DNA of 21,015 nt from Kmv34 sp964524965 (GTDB lineage Bacteria > Aerophobota > Aerophobia > Aerophobales > B3-G15). This document shows positions 13,668 to 21,015 of the stretch, one piece after another. The stretch spans positions 1 through 21,015 of the forward strand of contig CAZGDY010000016.1 in NCBI GenBank assembly GCA_964524965.1, read 5' to 3'. The notes beneath the pieces are model-generated. The model ran no database searches, was not told the origin of the DNA, and worked only from the letters and a program-made list of their open reading frames with translations. How positions within the stretch are numbered: position 1 is the stretch's first letter; each line of letters opens with the position of its first letter. The translations under genes were made by a program, and so were the position numbers.

Positions 13668-14444
13668 ATGTCTATTCAACAAAGTCTTAAACTTCAAGAG
13701 ATGAAATGGCCAGATGTGAAGAATTATTTGGAAAAGGATGATAGAATAATTTTACCAGTTGGCAGTACCGAGCAACATGGGCTTTGGTTACCAGTGGGCA
13801 CAGATACTTTTGTTGCCATATGTTTAGCTGAAGATGCCAGTAAGAAGACAGGAGTTATTATTGCTCCACCAATTTGGTTTGGGTGGACGCCTCATCATAT
13901 GGCATTACCTGGAACTATTAGCATAAGACCTGAGATTCTTATAGAGCTCTTATATGACGAGATAGAATCTTTAGTAAAACATGGAGGCAGAAAGTTCGTT
14001 ATTTTAAATGGACATAGAATAGTAAATTTAGCTTGGATGCAAATCGCTGCTGAGAAAGTTCAAAGAAAGCTCAGCGTTAAAGTTGTTATTTTTGATCCTG
14101 CTTATATGAGTAAAGAGATCGTAGATAAGTTGGGATTAGGTTCTGTAGGACACGCCGAAGAGATAGAAGGTTCTCAAATACTATACAAATACCCCCATTT
14201 AGTTGATCTAAGTAAAATTAAGGATTATGTTCCGGAAGAGACAGAATTATACCATATAGATCCAAGAGACCATAGAGATACTTTATATTATGTTCCTGGT
14301 ACAGAGAAGGCCACAGGGAAAATTGGGGAAATTTCCGGTGGTTCTGTTGGACGTCCTTCCCTTGCTTCTCCAGAAAAAGGAAAGAAATATCATGAGTACT
14401 TAGTCTCAAGGCTTGTCGAAGTAATAGAGCGATTGAAAGAATAA
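13668..14444 (+). CDS. Creatininase-family amidohydrolase
   Basis: A 258-residue metal-dependent amidohydrolase of the creatininase family, normal in length. The N-terminal motif PVGSTEQHGLWLPVGTD supplies likely metal ligands Glu35, His37 and Asp46. NGH (114-116) gives His116, and GHAEEIEGSQ (161-170) matches the HAxExETS region. The usual NGHGGN reads NGHRIVN, so the substrate-side loop differs from canonical creatininase. This family also includes formamide hydrolases and MftE-type peptidases, and the substrate cannot be named. The ATG has AGGAGG (13657-13662) five bases upstream. It stands alone, with a hairpin after it at 14475-14513. Confidence 0.85.
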   Translation: MSIQQSLKLQEMKWPDVKNYLEKDDRIILPVGSTEQHGLWLPVGTDTFVAICLAEDASKKTGVIIAPPIWFGWTPHHMALPGTISIRPEILIELLYDEIESLVKHGGRKFVILNGHRIVNLAWMQIAAEKVQRKLSVKVVIFDPAYMSKEIVDKLGLGSVGHAEEIEGSQILYKYPHLVDLSKIKDYVPEETELYHIDPRDHRDTLYYVPGTEKATGKIGEISGGSVGRPSLASPEKGKKYHEYLVSRLVEVIERLKE

Positions 14445-14474
14445 TTCCAAATATCTTCACTGTTATTGGAAGAA

Positions 14475-14513
14475 AAAGAGAGTTTAAAGGCAATCTTCAG
14501 TTAAATTCTCTTT
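14475..14513. terminator. Hairpin after the creatininase-family gene
   Basis: AAAGAGAGTTTAA (14475-14487) pairs with TTAAATTCTCTTT (14501-14513) with one G-U pair around a 13-nt loop, 30 bases past the stop codon. The A-rich 5' flank and T-rich 3' arm suit a bidirectional terminator, although a clean T-tract is missing. Confidence 0.45.
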
Positions 14514-14676
14514 CATCTAATGTAACCGAAAAGGATTTTTTCTTATTGGCATCAACGATTTTCTCACTCCATTTATTTGAAGATTCTCTAATGGCATTTT
14601 CCAGGAACAAATTTAGACAAATCCCAGTAATTGCTAGTTGGCCATAGCTGGCAGTTGAATGACCATGAGAAAGTAA
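14497..14676 (-). pseudogene. Possible remnant of a degraded gene
   Basis: A 59-codon open frame on the minus strand with protein-like composition (GHSTASYGQLAITGICLN..., then NAIRESSNKWSEKIV) ends at TGA 14499-14497. It has no ATG, GTG or TTG start and no ribosome binding site, and an in-frame TAA lies directly upstream. It could be the C-terminal scrap of a lost gene. I do not recognise the family, and chance is a real alternative. Confidence 0.2.
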
Positions 14677-14756
14677 TTATTTCAATCAAGTTTTTAAGAT
14701 CGGTCTTATTAAAAGTCTGTTTTTAGAAACAAAGATATTTGATGGGATTAAAATGT

Positions 14757-14785
14757 TTGTGAAAAAACGCTCATTGTATTATACT
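14757..14785 (+). promoter_or_regulatory. Promoter of acetyl-CoA synthetase
   Basis: -35 TTGTGA (14757-14762), 17-bp spacer and -10 TATACT (14780-14785). The predicted start is near 14792, giving a leader of about 180 nt that includes the hairpin at 14867-14897. A second -10-like TATAAT (14935-14940) lies nearer the gene but has no good -35. Between 14514 and 14756 I see nothing except the possible remnant listed separately. Confidence 0.5.
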
Positions 14786-14866
14786 AAAAAGAGAAGACGT
14801 TAAAGTCTTGGATATTTATCACCTGAGGAATATTCAAAACAATGGCAACACAGCATGGGAAATAAG

Positions 14867-14897
14867 AAATAAATGAGTAAAGAGGACTCATTTATTT
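14867..14897 (+). promoter_or_regulatory. Strong hairpin in the acs leader
   Basis: AAATAAATGAGT (14867-14878) pairs perfectly over 12 bp with ACTCATTTATTT (14886-14897) around a 7-nt loop. The A- and T-rich outer part could make it a terminator in either direction; otherwise it is a leader structure of the acs mRNA. Confidence 0.45.
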
Positions 14898-14974
14898 ATC
14901 AATAATCCAGAAATATCTAAGTTATCTTTTCTTCTATAATAAGCTTGAATAAACTAAACCTGAAGGAGAGTCTA

Positions 14975-16954
14975 ATGAGGCAAAGCCAAAGGGCAATTGA
15001 TTCTTTTATGACCGAGAAGCGGACATTTTCACCACCCCCAAATGTTAGGGCCAAGGCTCATGTATCCAGCGAAGAGCAGTATAAAAAAATGTGGAAAAAG
15101 TCAATCAATGATCCTGACAGCTTTTGGTTAGAACAAGCCAAGCGTCTTACCTGGTTTAAAGATCCAACTAAGAGCCTGGAATACACCTGGGATACAAGAG
15201 CTCGCAAGATTGAACACACCTGGTTTGCTGACGGAGAATTAAATGTTTCATACAATTGTCTTGATCGCCACCTTGGTACCTCTGTTTCACAGAAAACTGC
15301 AATTTTGTGGCAGGGAGAAGCAGAGGATGCCGTGAGAAGATTTACTTATGAAGAACTTCACAAGGAGGTGTGTAAATTTGCCAATGTATTGAAATCCAAG
15401 AACATAAAAAAAGGTGATCGTGTCGCTATATATTTGCCAATGGTGCCCGAGTTGGTGATAGTAATGTTGGCGTGTACCCGTATTGGCGCGATTCATTCGG
15501 TTATCTTCGGCGGTTTCAGCTCTGAGGCTATTCAGGATCGAGTTAACGATTCAGACTGCAAGATGCTGATTACATCCAGTGTGTCTTTACGTGCTGGAAA
15601 ACGCATTAAACTGAAAGAAATTGCAGACATCGCACTAGAAAACTGTTCTACTATTAAGAGCGTTGTTGTTGTGAGGGTCAACGGTGAGCCTTGTAGCATG
15701 CAAAAAGGACGAGATGTATGGTATCATGAGGAAATGGCAAAGGTTAGCCAAAAGTGTGCACCCGAGCCTATAAACGCAGAAGATCCACTATTTATACTTT
15801 ACACCTCAGGCTCTACAGGCAAGCCAAAAGGTGTTGTCCATGCAACGGGTGGATATCTTCTTCACATCTCGCTCACACACGAGATTGTTTTTAACATTCA
15901 CGATGATGACATTTATTGGTGTACGGCTGATATAGGTTGGGTAACCGGACATAGTTATATTGTTTATGGTCCATTGGCGAACGGCGCAACTTCGCTCATG
16001 TTTGAAGGTGTTCCTACCTATCCTGATCCAGGACGGTTTTGGCATATTTGTGATAAATTTGATATTACTGTTTTTTATACGGCTCCTACCACAATTCGCA
16101 CACTCATACGTCTTGGAGATAAATGGCCGCTAAAGTACAAATTGGACAGACTACGGATTCTTGGTACTGTTGGTGAGCCTATCAATCCGGGAACGTGGAT
16201 GTGGTACTACGAGAAAATCGGCCGCAAGAGGTGTCCAGTTGTGGATACATGGTGGCAAACAGAGACAGGTGGTTTTATGATTTCGCCTTTGCCTGGTGCG
16301 CATACACTAAAGCCGGGTAGTGCATCTCGCCCATTCTTTGGTGCAGATCCGGTTGTGATGCGTGATGATGGAACACCCTGCGCCATAAACGAAGGAGGTA
16401 AATTGTACATTTGCAAACCATGGCCCGGGATAATGCGTACTATGTGGGGAGACCATGAAGAGTTCATTAATACCTATTTTACGGCACATGACAATATTTA
16501 TTTCACTGGAGATGGCTGTAAAATTGATGAAGATGGAGACTATTGGCTGATGGGAAGAATTGATGACGTTGTTAATGTTTCTGGCCATCGTCTTAGTACA
16601 GCAGAAATCGAGGGTTCATTGGTCAGCCATGATAAAGTTGCCGAGGCTGCTGTCACGTCAATTCCACATGATATCAAAGGCCGGGCACTCTATGCTTTTG
16701 TGACCCTTATTGAGGAAGCAAAAGAAAATGATGAGCTAAAGAAAGAACTAGTGATGCATGTGCGAAAGGAGATTGGTCCAATAGCTACTCTTGAAGTGAT
16801 TCAGTTTGCGCCGGTTCTACCAAAGACACGTTCGGGCAAGATTATGCGTCGTATCCTTCGCAAAATTGCCGAGAAAAATACAGATAATCTTGGCGACATA
16901 ACTACGCTTGCCGATCCAAACGTAGTTGAGGTGTTGATTAAAGGCCGAGGTTAA
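14975..16954 (+). CDS. acs: Acetyl-CoA synthetase (AMP-forming)
   Basis: A 659-residue member of the ANL adenylating superfamily that makes acetyl-CoA from acetate, ATP and CoA. Motifs in order: the phosphate loop YTSGSTGKPKG (276-286), IGWVTGHSYIVYGPL, FYTAPTTIRTL, DTWWQTETGGFMISPLPG, FTGDGC, NVSGHRLSTAEIEG and the C-terminal TRSGKIMRR, whose Lys622 is the catalytic lysine regulated by acetylation in many bacteria. The WWQTETG motif and full length favour acetate over longer acids. The ATG at 14975 is chosen over a TTG at 14945 because AAGGAG (14963-14968) lies six bases upstream. It is transcribed alone, probably from the promoter at 14757-14785. No acetylase or deacetylase gene is adjacent. 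Confidence 0.95.
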   Translation: MRQSQRAIDSFMTEKRTFSPPPNVRAKAHVSSEEQYKKMWKKSINDPDSFWLEQAKRLTWFKDPTKSLEYTWDTRARKIEHTWFADGELNVSYNCLDRHLGTSVSQKTAILWQGEAEDAVRRFTYEELHKEVCKFANVLKSKNIKKGDRVAIYLPMVPELVIVMLACTRIGAIHSVIFGGFSSEAIQDRVNDSDCKMLITSSVSLRAGKRIKLKEIADIALENCSTIKSVVVVRVNGEPCSMQKGRDVWYHEEMAKVSQKCAPEPINAEDPLFILYTSGSTGKPKGVVHATGGYLLHISLTHEIVFNIHDDDIYWCTADIGWVTGHSYIVYGPLANGATSLMFEGVPTYPDPGRFWHICDKFDITVFYTAPTTIRTLIRLGDKWPLKYKLDRLRILGTVGEPINPGTWMWYYEKIGRKRCPVVDTWWQTETGGFMISPLPGAHTLKPGSASRPFFGADPVVMRDDGTPCAINEGGKLYICKPWPGIMRTMWGDHEEFINTYFTAHDNIYFTGDGCKIDEDGDYWLMGRIDDVVNVSGHRLSTAEIEGSLVSHDKVAEAAVTSIPHDIKGRALYAFVTLIEEAKENDELKKELVMHVRKEIGPIATLEVIQFAPVLPKTRSGKIMRRILRKIAEKNTDNLGDITTLADPNVVEVLIKGRG

Positions 16955-17161
16955 AATAACACTTGAATTAAATGAATATTGGCTGAATGAAACTACCCAA
17001 TACCTTGTAGGGGTACTGTGATACAAAAGAATTTAGGGGAAGGCAGAAGTGAAAAAACCGAAAGAGACTATCTTAACTTATCGATGCGAGATTGAGTAGC
17101 TAAAATACACGGGCTAGCCAGAGGATTTATTATTTAAGTAAATTAATCTTAATTTTTTAAC

Positions 17162-17238
17162 TGGCACGCCTGGAGGGACTCGAACCCCCGACCTACGGAT
17201 TAGAAATCCGTTGCTCTATCCGCCTGAGCTACAGGCGC
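17162..17238 (-). tRNA. tRNA-Arg(TCT)
   Basis: The minus strand folds as a cloverleaf: acceptor GCGCCTG/CAGGCGT, anticodon stem ACGGA/TCCGT around loop TTTCTAA (anticodon TCT, reading AGA), and a T-arm with TTCGAGT. Discriminator G is followed by an encoded CCA (17162-17164). Confidence 0.96.
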
Positions 17239-17284
17239 ACTGTATGCTATAATTCAATCAAAAGAGAAAGCTATTTTCCTGCAT

Positions 17285-17313
17285 AATATATATCAATTTT
17301 CGAGTAGAGTCAA
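17285..17313 (-). promoter_or_regulatory. Promoter of tRNA-Arg
   Basis: On the minus strand, -35 TTGACT (17313-17308), 17-bp spacer and -10 TATATT (17290-17285), predicted start about 40 bases before the tRNA. The boxes and spacing are identical to those of tRNA-Gly. It lies just downstream of the DUF362 stop codon. Confidence 0.65.
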
Positions 17314-17327
17314 CTTTTCGTACGTTG

Positions 17328-18488
17328 TTACTTTTTCTCAAAAAAAGCGACTATCTCGTGAGGATGAGGAGGACACCCCGGGATGTACCCACCTTTTTTG
17401 CGAAATTTTCTGGTGCAAAGACCAATGCTGACTAATTTTTTCTCATCGCATTTGTCCGGAATCTTAACATTTTGGCCAAAGATTAAGGTATAACCCTTAA
17501 TAAGGTCGAGCTTACCTTTATATTCCATGTAATAGGCAATAAAAGATTTCATTACGTTTCTGCAGCCACTACAGGCACCCTTTTCATGAATTTCAATTCC
17601 TTTTTCTTTGTAGGCTGCAAAATCTAATTTTATCCGGTTAAAAACTTTTTTTACCTGTTCGATACCTAACCCTACCACATCAATCCGGGAAAGGTCAGCG
17701 CATCCCAGGTCTTGTTCAAAAGCTAATTTTATATATTCAATTTCCAAAGGATCAATTCCCATTACCGCTGAGGCTACCGAATCAGCAGCCACAGTATCAA
17801 AAGAAGAGATAATTATTCCCAGGTTTACCGGGGTTCCATGAGCAGGTCCCATTCCCTCCATACCTATTGTTCCATCTAAGACGGTGAGTTGAGGTAAAAC
17901 CAGTTTATTTAAATCCACAATGGACTGAGCTAGTCCCCATTTATGGAATCTCTTTTTATCTTTTTCTTGAATCACTCCTTTCATATTTTTCAGTCCTAAA
18001 GTTGCCGGGAAAATATCGTGAGTTTTCATTACAGGAACATTGATGACAACATCTGCTTCCATGAAAGTTTGGGATATTTTTAATCTTCTAAAGACTTTTC
18101 CGTTGGGTATTCCCATATAGATAGCATTGGTTTTTTTCAAGTCAATGAGCTCTGCTCCTATCTTACGGGAAAGCTTATCCAATTTTGTGGCGGCAAAAAC
18201 CTCCTCTGTTTTGTACCCTATAGCAGGTCCATCGGCTATTATCACTTTTTTTGCCCCTACTTTCTTCACCAGCTCACACAGAGCTCTAATCACATGCAGA
18301 TTTGTTGTTGCTCCGCTAGTATAGTGATAGGAGCCTACAAGATTTGGCTTGATTAAAACAAGATCACCTGGCGAAATTAAATTATCCAGACCTCCAGTCA
18401 AGTCAAGAGAGGTCTTAACTGCTTTTCTAACACTCTGATAATCATGAATCTTCTGGCACTTAGCTATGGAAACCTGTGGATTGTCCAT
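17328..18488 (-). CDS. DUF362 protein with a cysteine-rich C-terminus
   Basis: A 386-residue cytoplasmic protein. The DUF362 core is clear: GDLVLIKPNLVG (about 41-52), KKVIIADGP, ADVVINVPVMKTHD, TLGLKNMKGVI and VNLGIIISSFDTVAADSVASAVMGIDP. After it come five cysteines: ACSGCRN (Cys306, Cys309), Cys347, Cys358 and PGCPPHP (Cys372). Many DUF362 proteins carry a ferredoxin-like domain; here the spacing differs, but CxxC plus the GCPP motif suggests an Fe-S cluster site. The function of the family is not established, although the fold and Fe-S tail point to redox or metal-linked chemistry. AAGGAG lies ten bases before the ATG. It follows recD2 on the same strand after 162 bases. Confidence 0.82.
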   Translation of the reverse strand: MDNPQVSIAKCQKIHDYQSVRKAVKTSLDLTGGLDNLISPGDLVLIKPNLVGSYHYTSGATTNLHVIRALCELVKKVGAKKVIIADGPAIGYKTEEVFAATKLDKLSRKIGAELIDLKKTNAIYMGIPNGKVFRRLKISQTFMEADVVINVPVMKTHDIFPATLGLKNMKGVIQEKDKKRFHKWGLAQSIVDLNKLVLPQLTVLDGTIGMEGMGPAHGTPVNLGIIISSFDTVAADSVASAVMGIDPLEIEYIKLAFEQDLGCADLSRIDVVGLGIEQVKKVFNRIKLDFAAYKEKGIEIHEKGACSGCRNVMKSFIAYYMEYKGKLDLIKGYTLIFGQNVKIPDKCDEKKLVSIGLCTRKFRKKGGYIPGCPPHPHEIVAFFEKK

Positions 18489-18650
18489 TTTCTAATAACT
18501 CCTTGTTGATTATTTGAGAAGTTTCAGCTTAATCGATGGGTTTAAAAATTAGCTGGTAATATTTTTTAAATTAATTTAGCCATTAAGAGCAAATTGGATG
18601 CGTTTGATGAGAATAAGAATTTTAATTTATCTTCTCTTACAATATTCCAA

Positions 18651-20816
18651 TTAATTAATTACCCCTTTAATTAATCTTTCTGTTAGCTTGGTATATCTTT
18701 TAGCAACTTTGTTGTTTTTTACGGCAATAAGTAAAGCTTTTTTGTCTCCAATAAATATAGCTAATTTTTTAGCTCTTGTAAGAGCTGTATAAATCAGGTT
18801 TCTTTGAAGCATAATGTAATGGGAGATTATAACTGGCATAATAATAACAGGATATTCCGATCCTTGAGATTTGTGGACGCTTATTCCATAAGCTAAGGTA
18901 AGTTGGATTAGGTCCTGTCCTTGATAAAGGACATTTTTCCCAGGAAAATTTACTCGGATTATTCCCTCTTTTACATTCACCTCGCTCACTACCCCAATAT
19001 CTCCGTTAAAAACTTCTTTTTCATAATTATTTTTTAGCTGCATAACTTTATCTTTTACTCTAAATACTGTTTGACCTCGTATGAGAGAAGATCCCTTTGG
19101 GTTTAAAATTTCCTGAATTATTTTATTTAATCTGTTAACCCCGGCCACCCCTTTATAAAGAGGAGAGATAACTTGAATATCTTGGAAAGGATCAAAACCA
19201 AATTTTTGGGGGATTGTTTTACAATAAAAGTTTATAATCATTTTTTCTGTGTTAGCTGTATCAGATCCTTGTAAGAAATAAAAGTCTTTTTCTTCAGGAT
19301 GCTCTAAATTTTGTCGGGGAGAAGCAAGATAAGGGAATTGGCCTTTGTTAATACGATGAGCATTTACCACTATAAGGCTCTTTTTAGCCTGGCGGAAAAT
19401 CTCTTTTAGTTTAACCACACTCATTACTTTAGATCGAATGATGTCTTGCAACAGGTTTCCTGGCCCCACGGCAGGAAGTTGGTCGGCATCTCCTACCAGA
19501 ATAAGTCTGCAAGATGAGGGAAGTGCTTTAAGTAGGGCATCCATCAACATGATATCCATCATAGACACTTCATCCACTATTAAAACGTCGGTTCTTAACT
19601 TATTTTTTTGGTTTTTGACAAACCCCTTGCCGGGAGTGAATCCAAGGAGGCGATGAATAGTGCTGGATCTTTTATTAGTAGCCTGAGATAATCTTTTAGC
19701 TGCTCTTCCTGTAGGAGCTGCCAAAAGTACTTTAAGATGAAATTCTTCAAAAAGCAGAACAATTGATTTAAGTGTGGTGGTTTTTCCGGTTCCTGGTCCT
19801 CCGGTGAGCACCATTAATTTTTCACAAATAGCCGTCTTAATTGCTTCTTTTTGTCCTGGGGAAAGTGTAATTTTTTGTTTTTTCTCCAATAAATCTATCA
19901 TATTTTCCCATCCAAGAGGTAGAGTTTTTCTTTTATTTTTAACCATTTTATTTAATCCACTGGCAACCTCTACTTCAGCTGAATACAAATAGGGATGATA
20001 AACAGAGTCATTTTCGACAATTAAGTCTTGCTTTTGGTTTAATTCAAAAATAGTTTTTTCTACCAAACTTTTATCAACTTGAAGAAGCATAGCTGCTTTT
20101 TCTTTAATTTCTTCACGGGGAAGGAAGATATGACCTTGTTCTGTGCTTTTAACTAGGGTGTAGTTAACCCCTGCTTTTATTCTTAAGGGAGAGTCATTTT
20201 CTATTCCTACGTCTTCAGCTACGGAGTCTGCTTTTTTAAAACCTATTCCAAAAATGTCCCTGGCTAAACAATAAGGGTTTTCCCGAATTTTTTGAGGTGC
20301 TTCATCTTTATAGGTGCTGTATATTTTATTAACAGTTGCTGGGCCTATTCTTAGAGAATAAAGGTAAAGCATGACCTGTTTTGTTTTTTTTTGTTTATCC
20401 CAGGCAGAAAGAATATTTTTTTTTCTTTTAACACCTATCCCCTCTATTTCTTCTAATCTATCTGGATTATCCTCGATTATTTTTAAACTATTTTGGCCAA
20501 ATTGCTTAACTATTCTTTGAGCTAAGCCGGGGCCAATTTTTTCTATTATTCCACTTCCCAGGTATCTTTCTATACCTTTTTCGGTAGTAGGCTGGACTTT
20601 GGTATAATTGTGGAGTTTAAATTGTTTTCCATACTTAGGGTGGATTGACCACTCACCTTCAATGTGTAAGATTATTCCCGGGGTGGGATGAGTAACATTA
20701 CCCACTATGGTGAAAAGACTATCCTCTTTCTCAAATAAGGAGCATCTTGCAACCAGGTAATTATTTTCCTGGTTATAGTAAACGATTTTTTCTAAAGTAG
20801 CCTTTATAGTGTACAT
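18651..20816 (-). CDS. recD2: RecD2-type ATP-dependent DNA helicase
   Basis: A 721-residue superfamily 1B helicase of the RecD2 (RecD-like, RecBC-independent) group, which unwinds DNA 5' to 3' in repair. The long N-terminal region (to about residue 320) has the OB-like start and helix-hairpin-helix motifs such as LEEIEGIGVKRKKNIL and DIFGIGFKKAD that set RecD2 apart from RecD. Helicase motifs: Walker A GGPGTGKTTT with Lys345, Walker B VDEVSMMD with Asp415, GDADQLPAVGPG (motif III), AYGISVHKSQGSEYP (about 643-657) and LIYTALTRAKK (motif VI). The length is typical. AAGGG is a weak ribosome binding site about 11 bases before the ATG. No recB or recC is in view. Confidence 0.93.
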   Translation of the reverse strand: MYTIKATLEKIVYYNQENNYLVARCSLFEKEDSLFTIVGNVTHPTPGIILHIEGEWSIHPKYGKQFKLHNYTKVQPTTEKGIERYLGSGIIEKIGPGLAQRIVKQFGQNSLKIIEDNPDRLEEIEGIGVKRKKNILSAWDKQKKTKQVMLYLYSLRIGPATVNKIYSTYKDEAPQKIRENPYCLARDIFGIGFKKADSVAEDVGIENDSPLRIKAGVNYTLVKSTEQGHIFLPREEIKEKAAMLLQVDKSLVEKTIFELNQKQDLIVENDSVYHPYLYSAEVEVASGLNKMVKNKRKTLPLGWENMIDLLEKKQKITLSPGQKEAIKTAICEKLMVLTGGPGTGKTTTLKSIVLLFEEFHLKVLLAAPTGRAAKRLSQATNKRSSTIHRLLGFTPGKGFVKNQKNKLRTDVLIVDEVSMMDIMLMDALLKALPSSCRLILVGDADQLPAVGPGNLLQDIIRSKVMSVVKLKEIFRQAKKSLIVVNAHRINKGQFPYLASPRQNLEHPEEKDFYFLQGSDTANTEKMIINFYCKTIPQKFGFDPFQDIQVISPLYKGVAGVNRLNKIIQEILNPKGSSLIRGQTVFRVKDKVMQLKNNYEKEVFNGDIGVVSEVNVKEGIIRVNFPGKNVLYQGQDLIQLTLAYGISVHKSQGSEYPVIIMPVIISHYIMLQRNLIYTALTRAKKLAIFIGDKKALLIAVKNNKVAKRYTKLTERLIKGVIN

Positions 20817-21015
20817 ATTTTATTGCCCTTTAGTTTATTAAAACTGTAAAATTTTTTCCAGCAAAAAATATTTGCCAGAGTATAGATAATTATTAATAAT
20901 TTTTCCCCTCAATTATTTTTAGATTCTACTTTTACAATGATAAGATGTCAATAAACTTGTCTGTGGATAAACATAGTGATAAAGCTGTGATTTTATTGTG
21001 AAAGAGTTATTTTAT
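20817..21015. other. AT-rich region upstream of recD2 with one perfect DnaA box
   Basis: The 199 bases to the window end are strongly AT-rich and hold no open frame of note. TGTGGATAA (20962-20970) is the exact complement of the DnaA box TTATCCACA. Just after it GTGA recurs at 20976, 20987 and 20998, an 11-bp period. The recD2 promoter must lie here, but I could not pick one with confidence. A single box is not enough to call an origin. Confidence 0.3.

Noticed and set aside
14975..16954. Horizontal transfer of acs suggested by more CGN arginine codons and a slightly higher GC feel
   Set aside because: A hand count gave roughly 26 of 36 arginines as CGN in acs against about 10 of 16 in lpdA. 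The difference is too small to support transfer.
1..21015. CRISPR arrays, insertion sequences, phage genes, integrases or classic defence systems
   Set aside because: No regularly spaced direct repeats, transposase or integrase motifs, or restriction/toxin genes were seen in any sizeable frame on either strand.

Overview
The window comes from an AT-rich bacterial genome. Genes start with strong AGGAGG-type ribosome binding sites, several start codons are GTG, both tRNA genes encode their CCA ends, and promoters are of the TTGACA/TATAAT type. It holds one run of 100 Ns, so it is a scaffold from a draft or metagenome assembly. The gene content (sulfane-sulfur relay proteins, AMP-forming acetyl-CoA synthetase, DUF362 protein with a possible Fe-S tail, RecD2, no respiratory genes in view) would suit an uncultured, probably anaerobic lineage, but nothing here fixes the phylum.

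Layout. Positions 2-160 carry the tail of a small secreted protein cut by the window edge. A gene-free stretch to 734 contains a good promoter (527-554) overlapped downstream by a Rex/CRP-like palindrome (555-572) and then a three-segment hairpin with a T-tract (653-694). Next comes a tight operon on the plus strand (735-3567): a YeeE/YedE thiosulfate-type transporter, a secreted rhodanese, TusA, and DsrE-, DsrF- and DsrH-like proteins. A strong intrinsic terminator (3587-3653) closes it. A separate dihydrolipoamide dehydrogenase follows (3739-5133). On the minus strand are two large secreted proteins, a transglutaminase-like protein with two PsbP-like domains (5186-8020) and a LamG-domain protein (8602-10866), with tRNA-Gly(TCC) between them. 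A divergent promoter region leads to a secreted coiled-coil protein of unknown function (11073-12137). Two overlapping genes for paralogous half-size membrane proteins follow (12373 to the N gap), then a creatininase-family hydrolase (13668-14444) and acetyl-CoA synthetase (14975-16954). The right end has tRNA-Arg(TCT), a DUF362 protein and the RecD2 helicase, all on the minus strand, and an AT-rich upstream region with one perfect DnaA box.

How the genes fit together. The first operon reads as a sulfur intake and relay line. The membrane protein would bring in thiosulfate or another sulfane-sulfur compound. The exported rhodanese would act on it outside the membrane. TusA would accept sulfur inside through its CPxP cysteine and pass it to a DsrEFH-type complex. 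No dissimilatory sulfite reductase, sHdr or tRNA thiolase is in view, so the final acceptor is unknown. The remaining genes look like independent transcription units.

Most notable items: the promoter, operator and attenuator-like leader of the sulfur operon; the GGC tail on the rhodanese; the split, duplicated permease; and the N gap, which is flanked by the same 10-mer on both sides and may be no gap at all.
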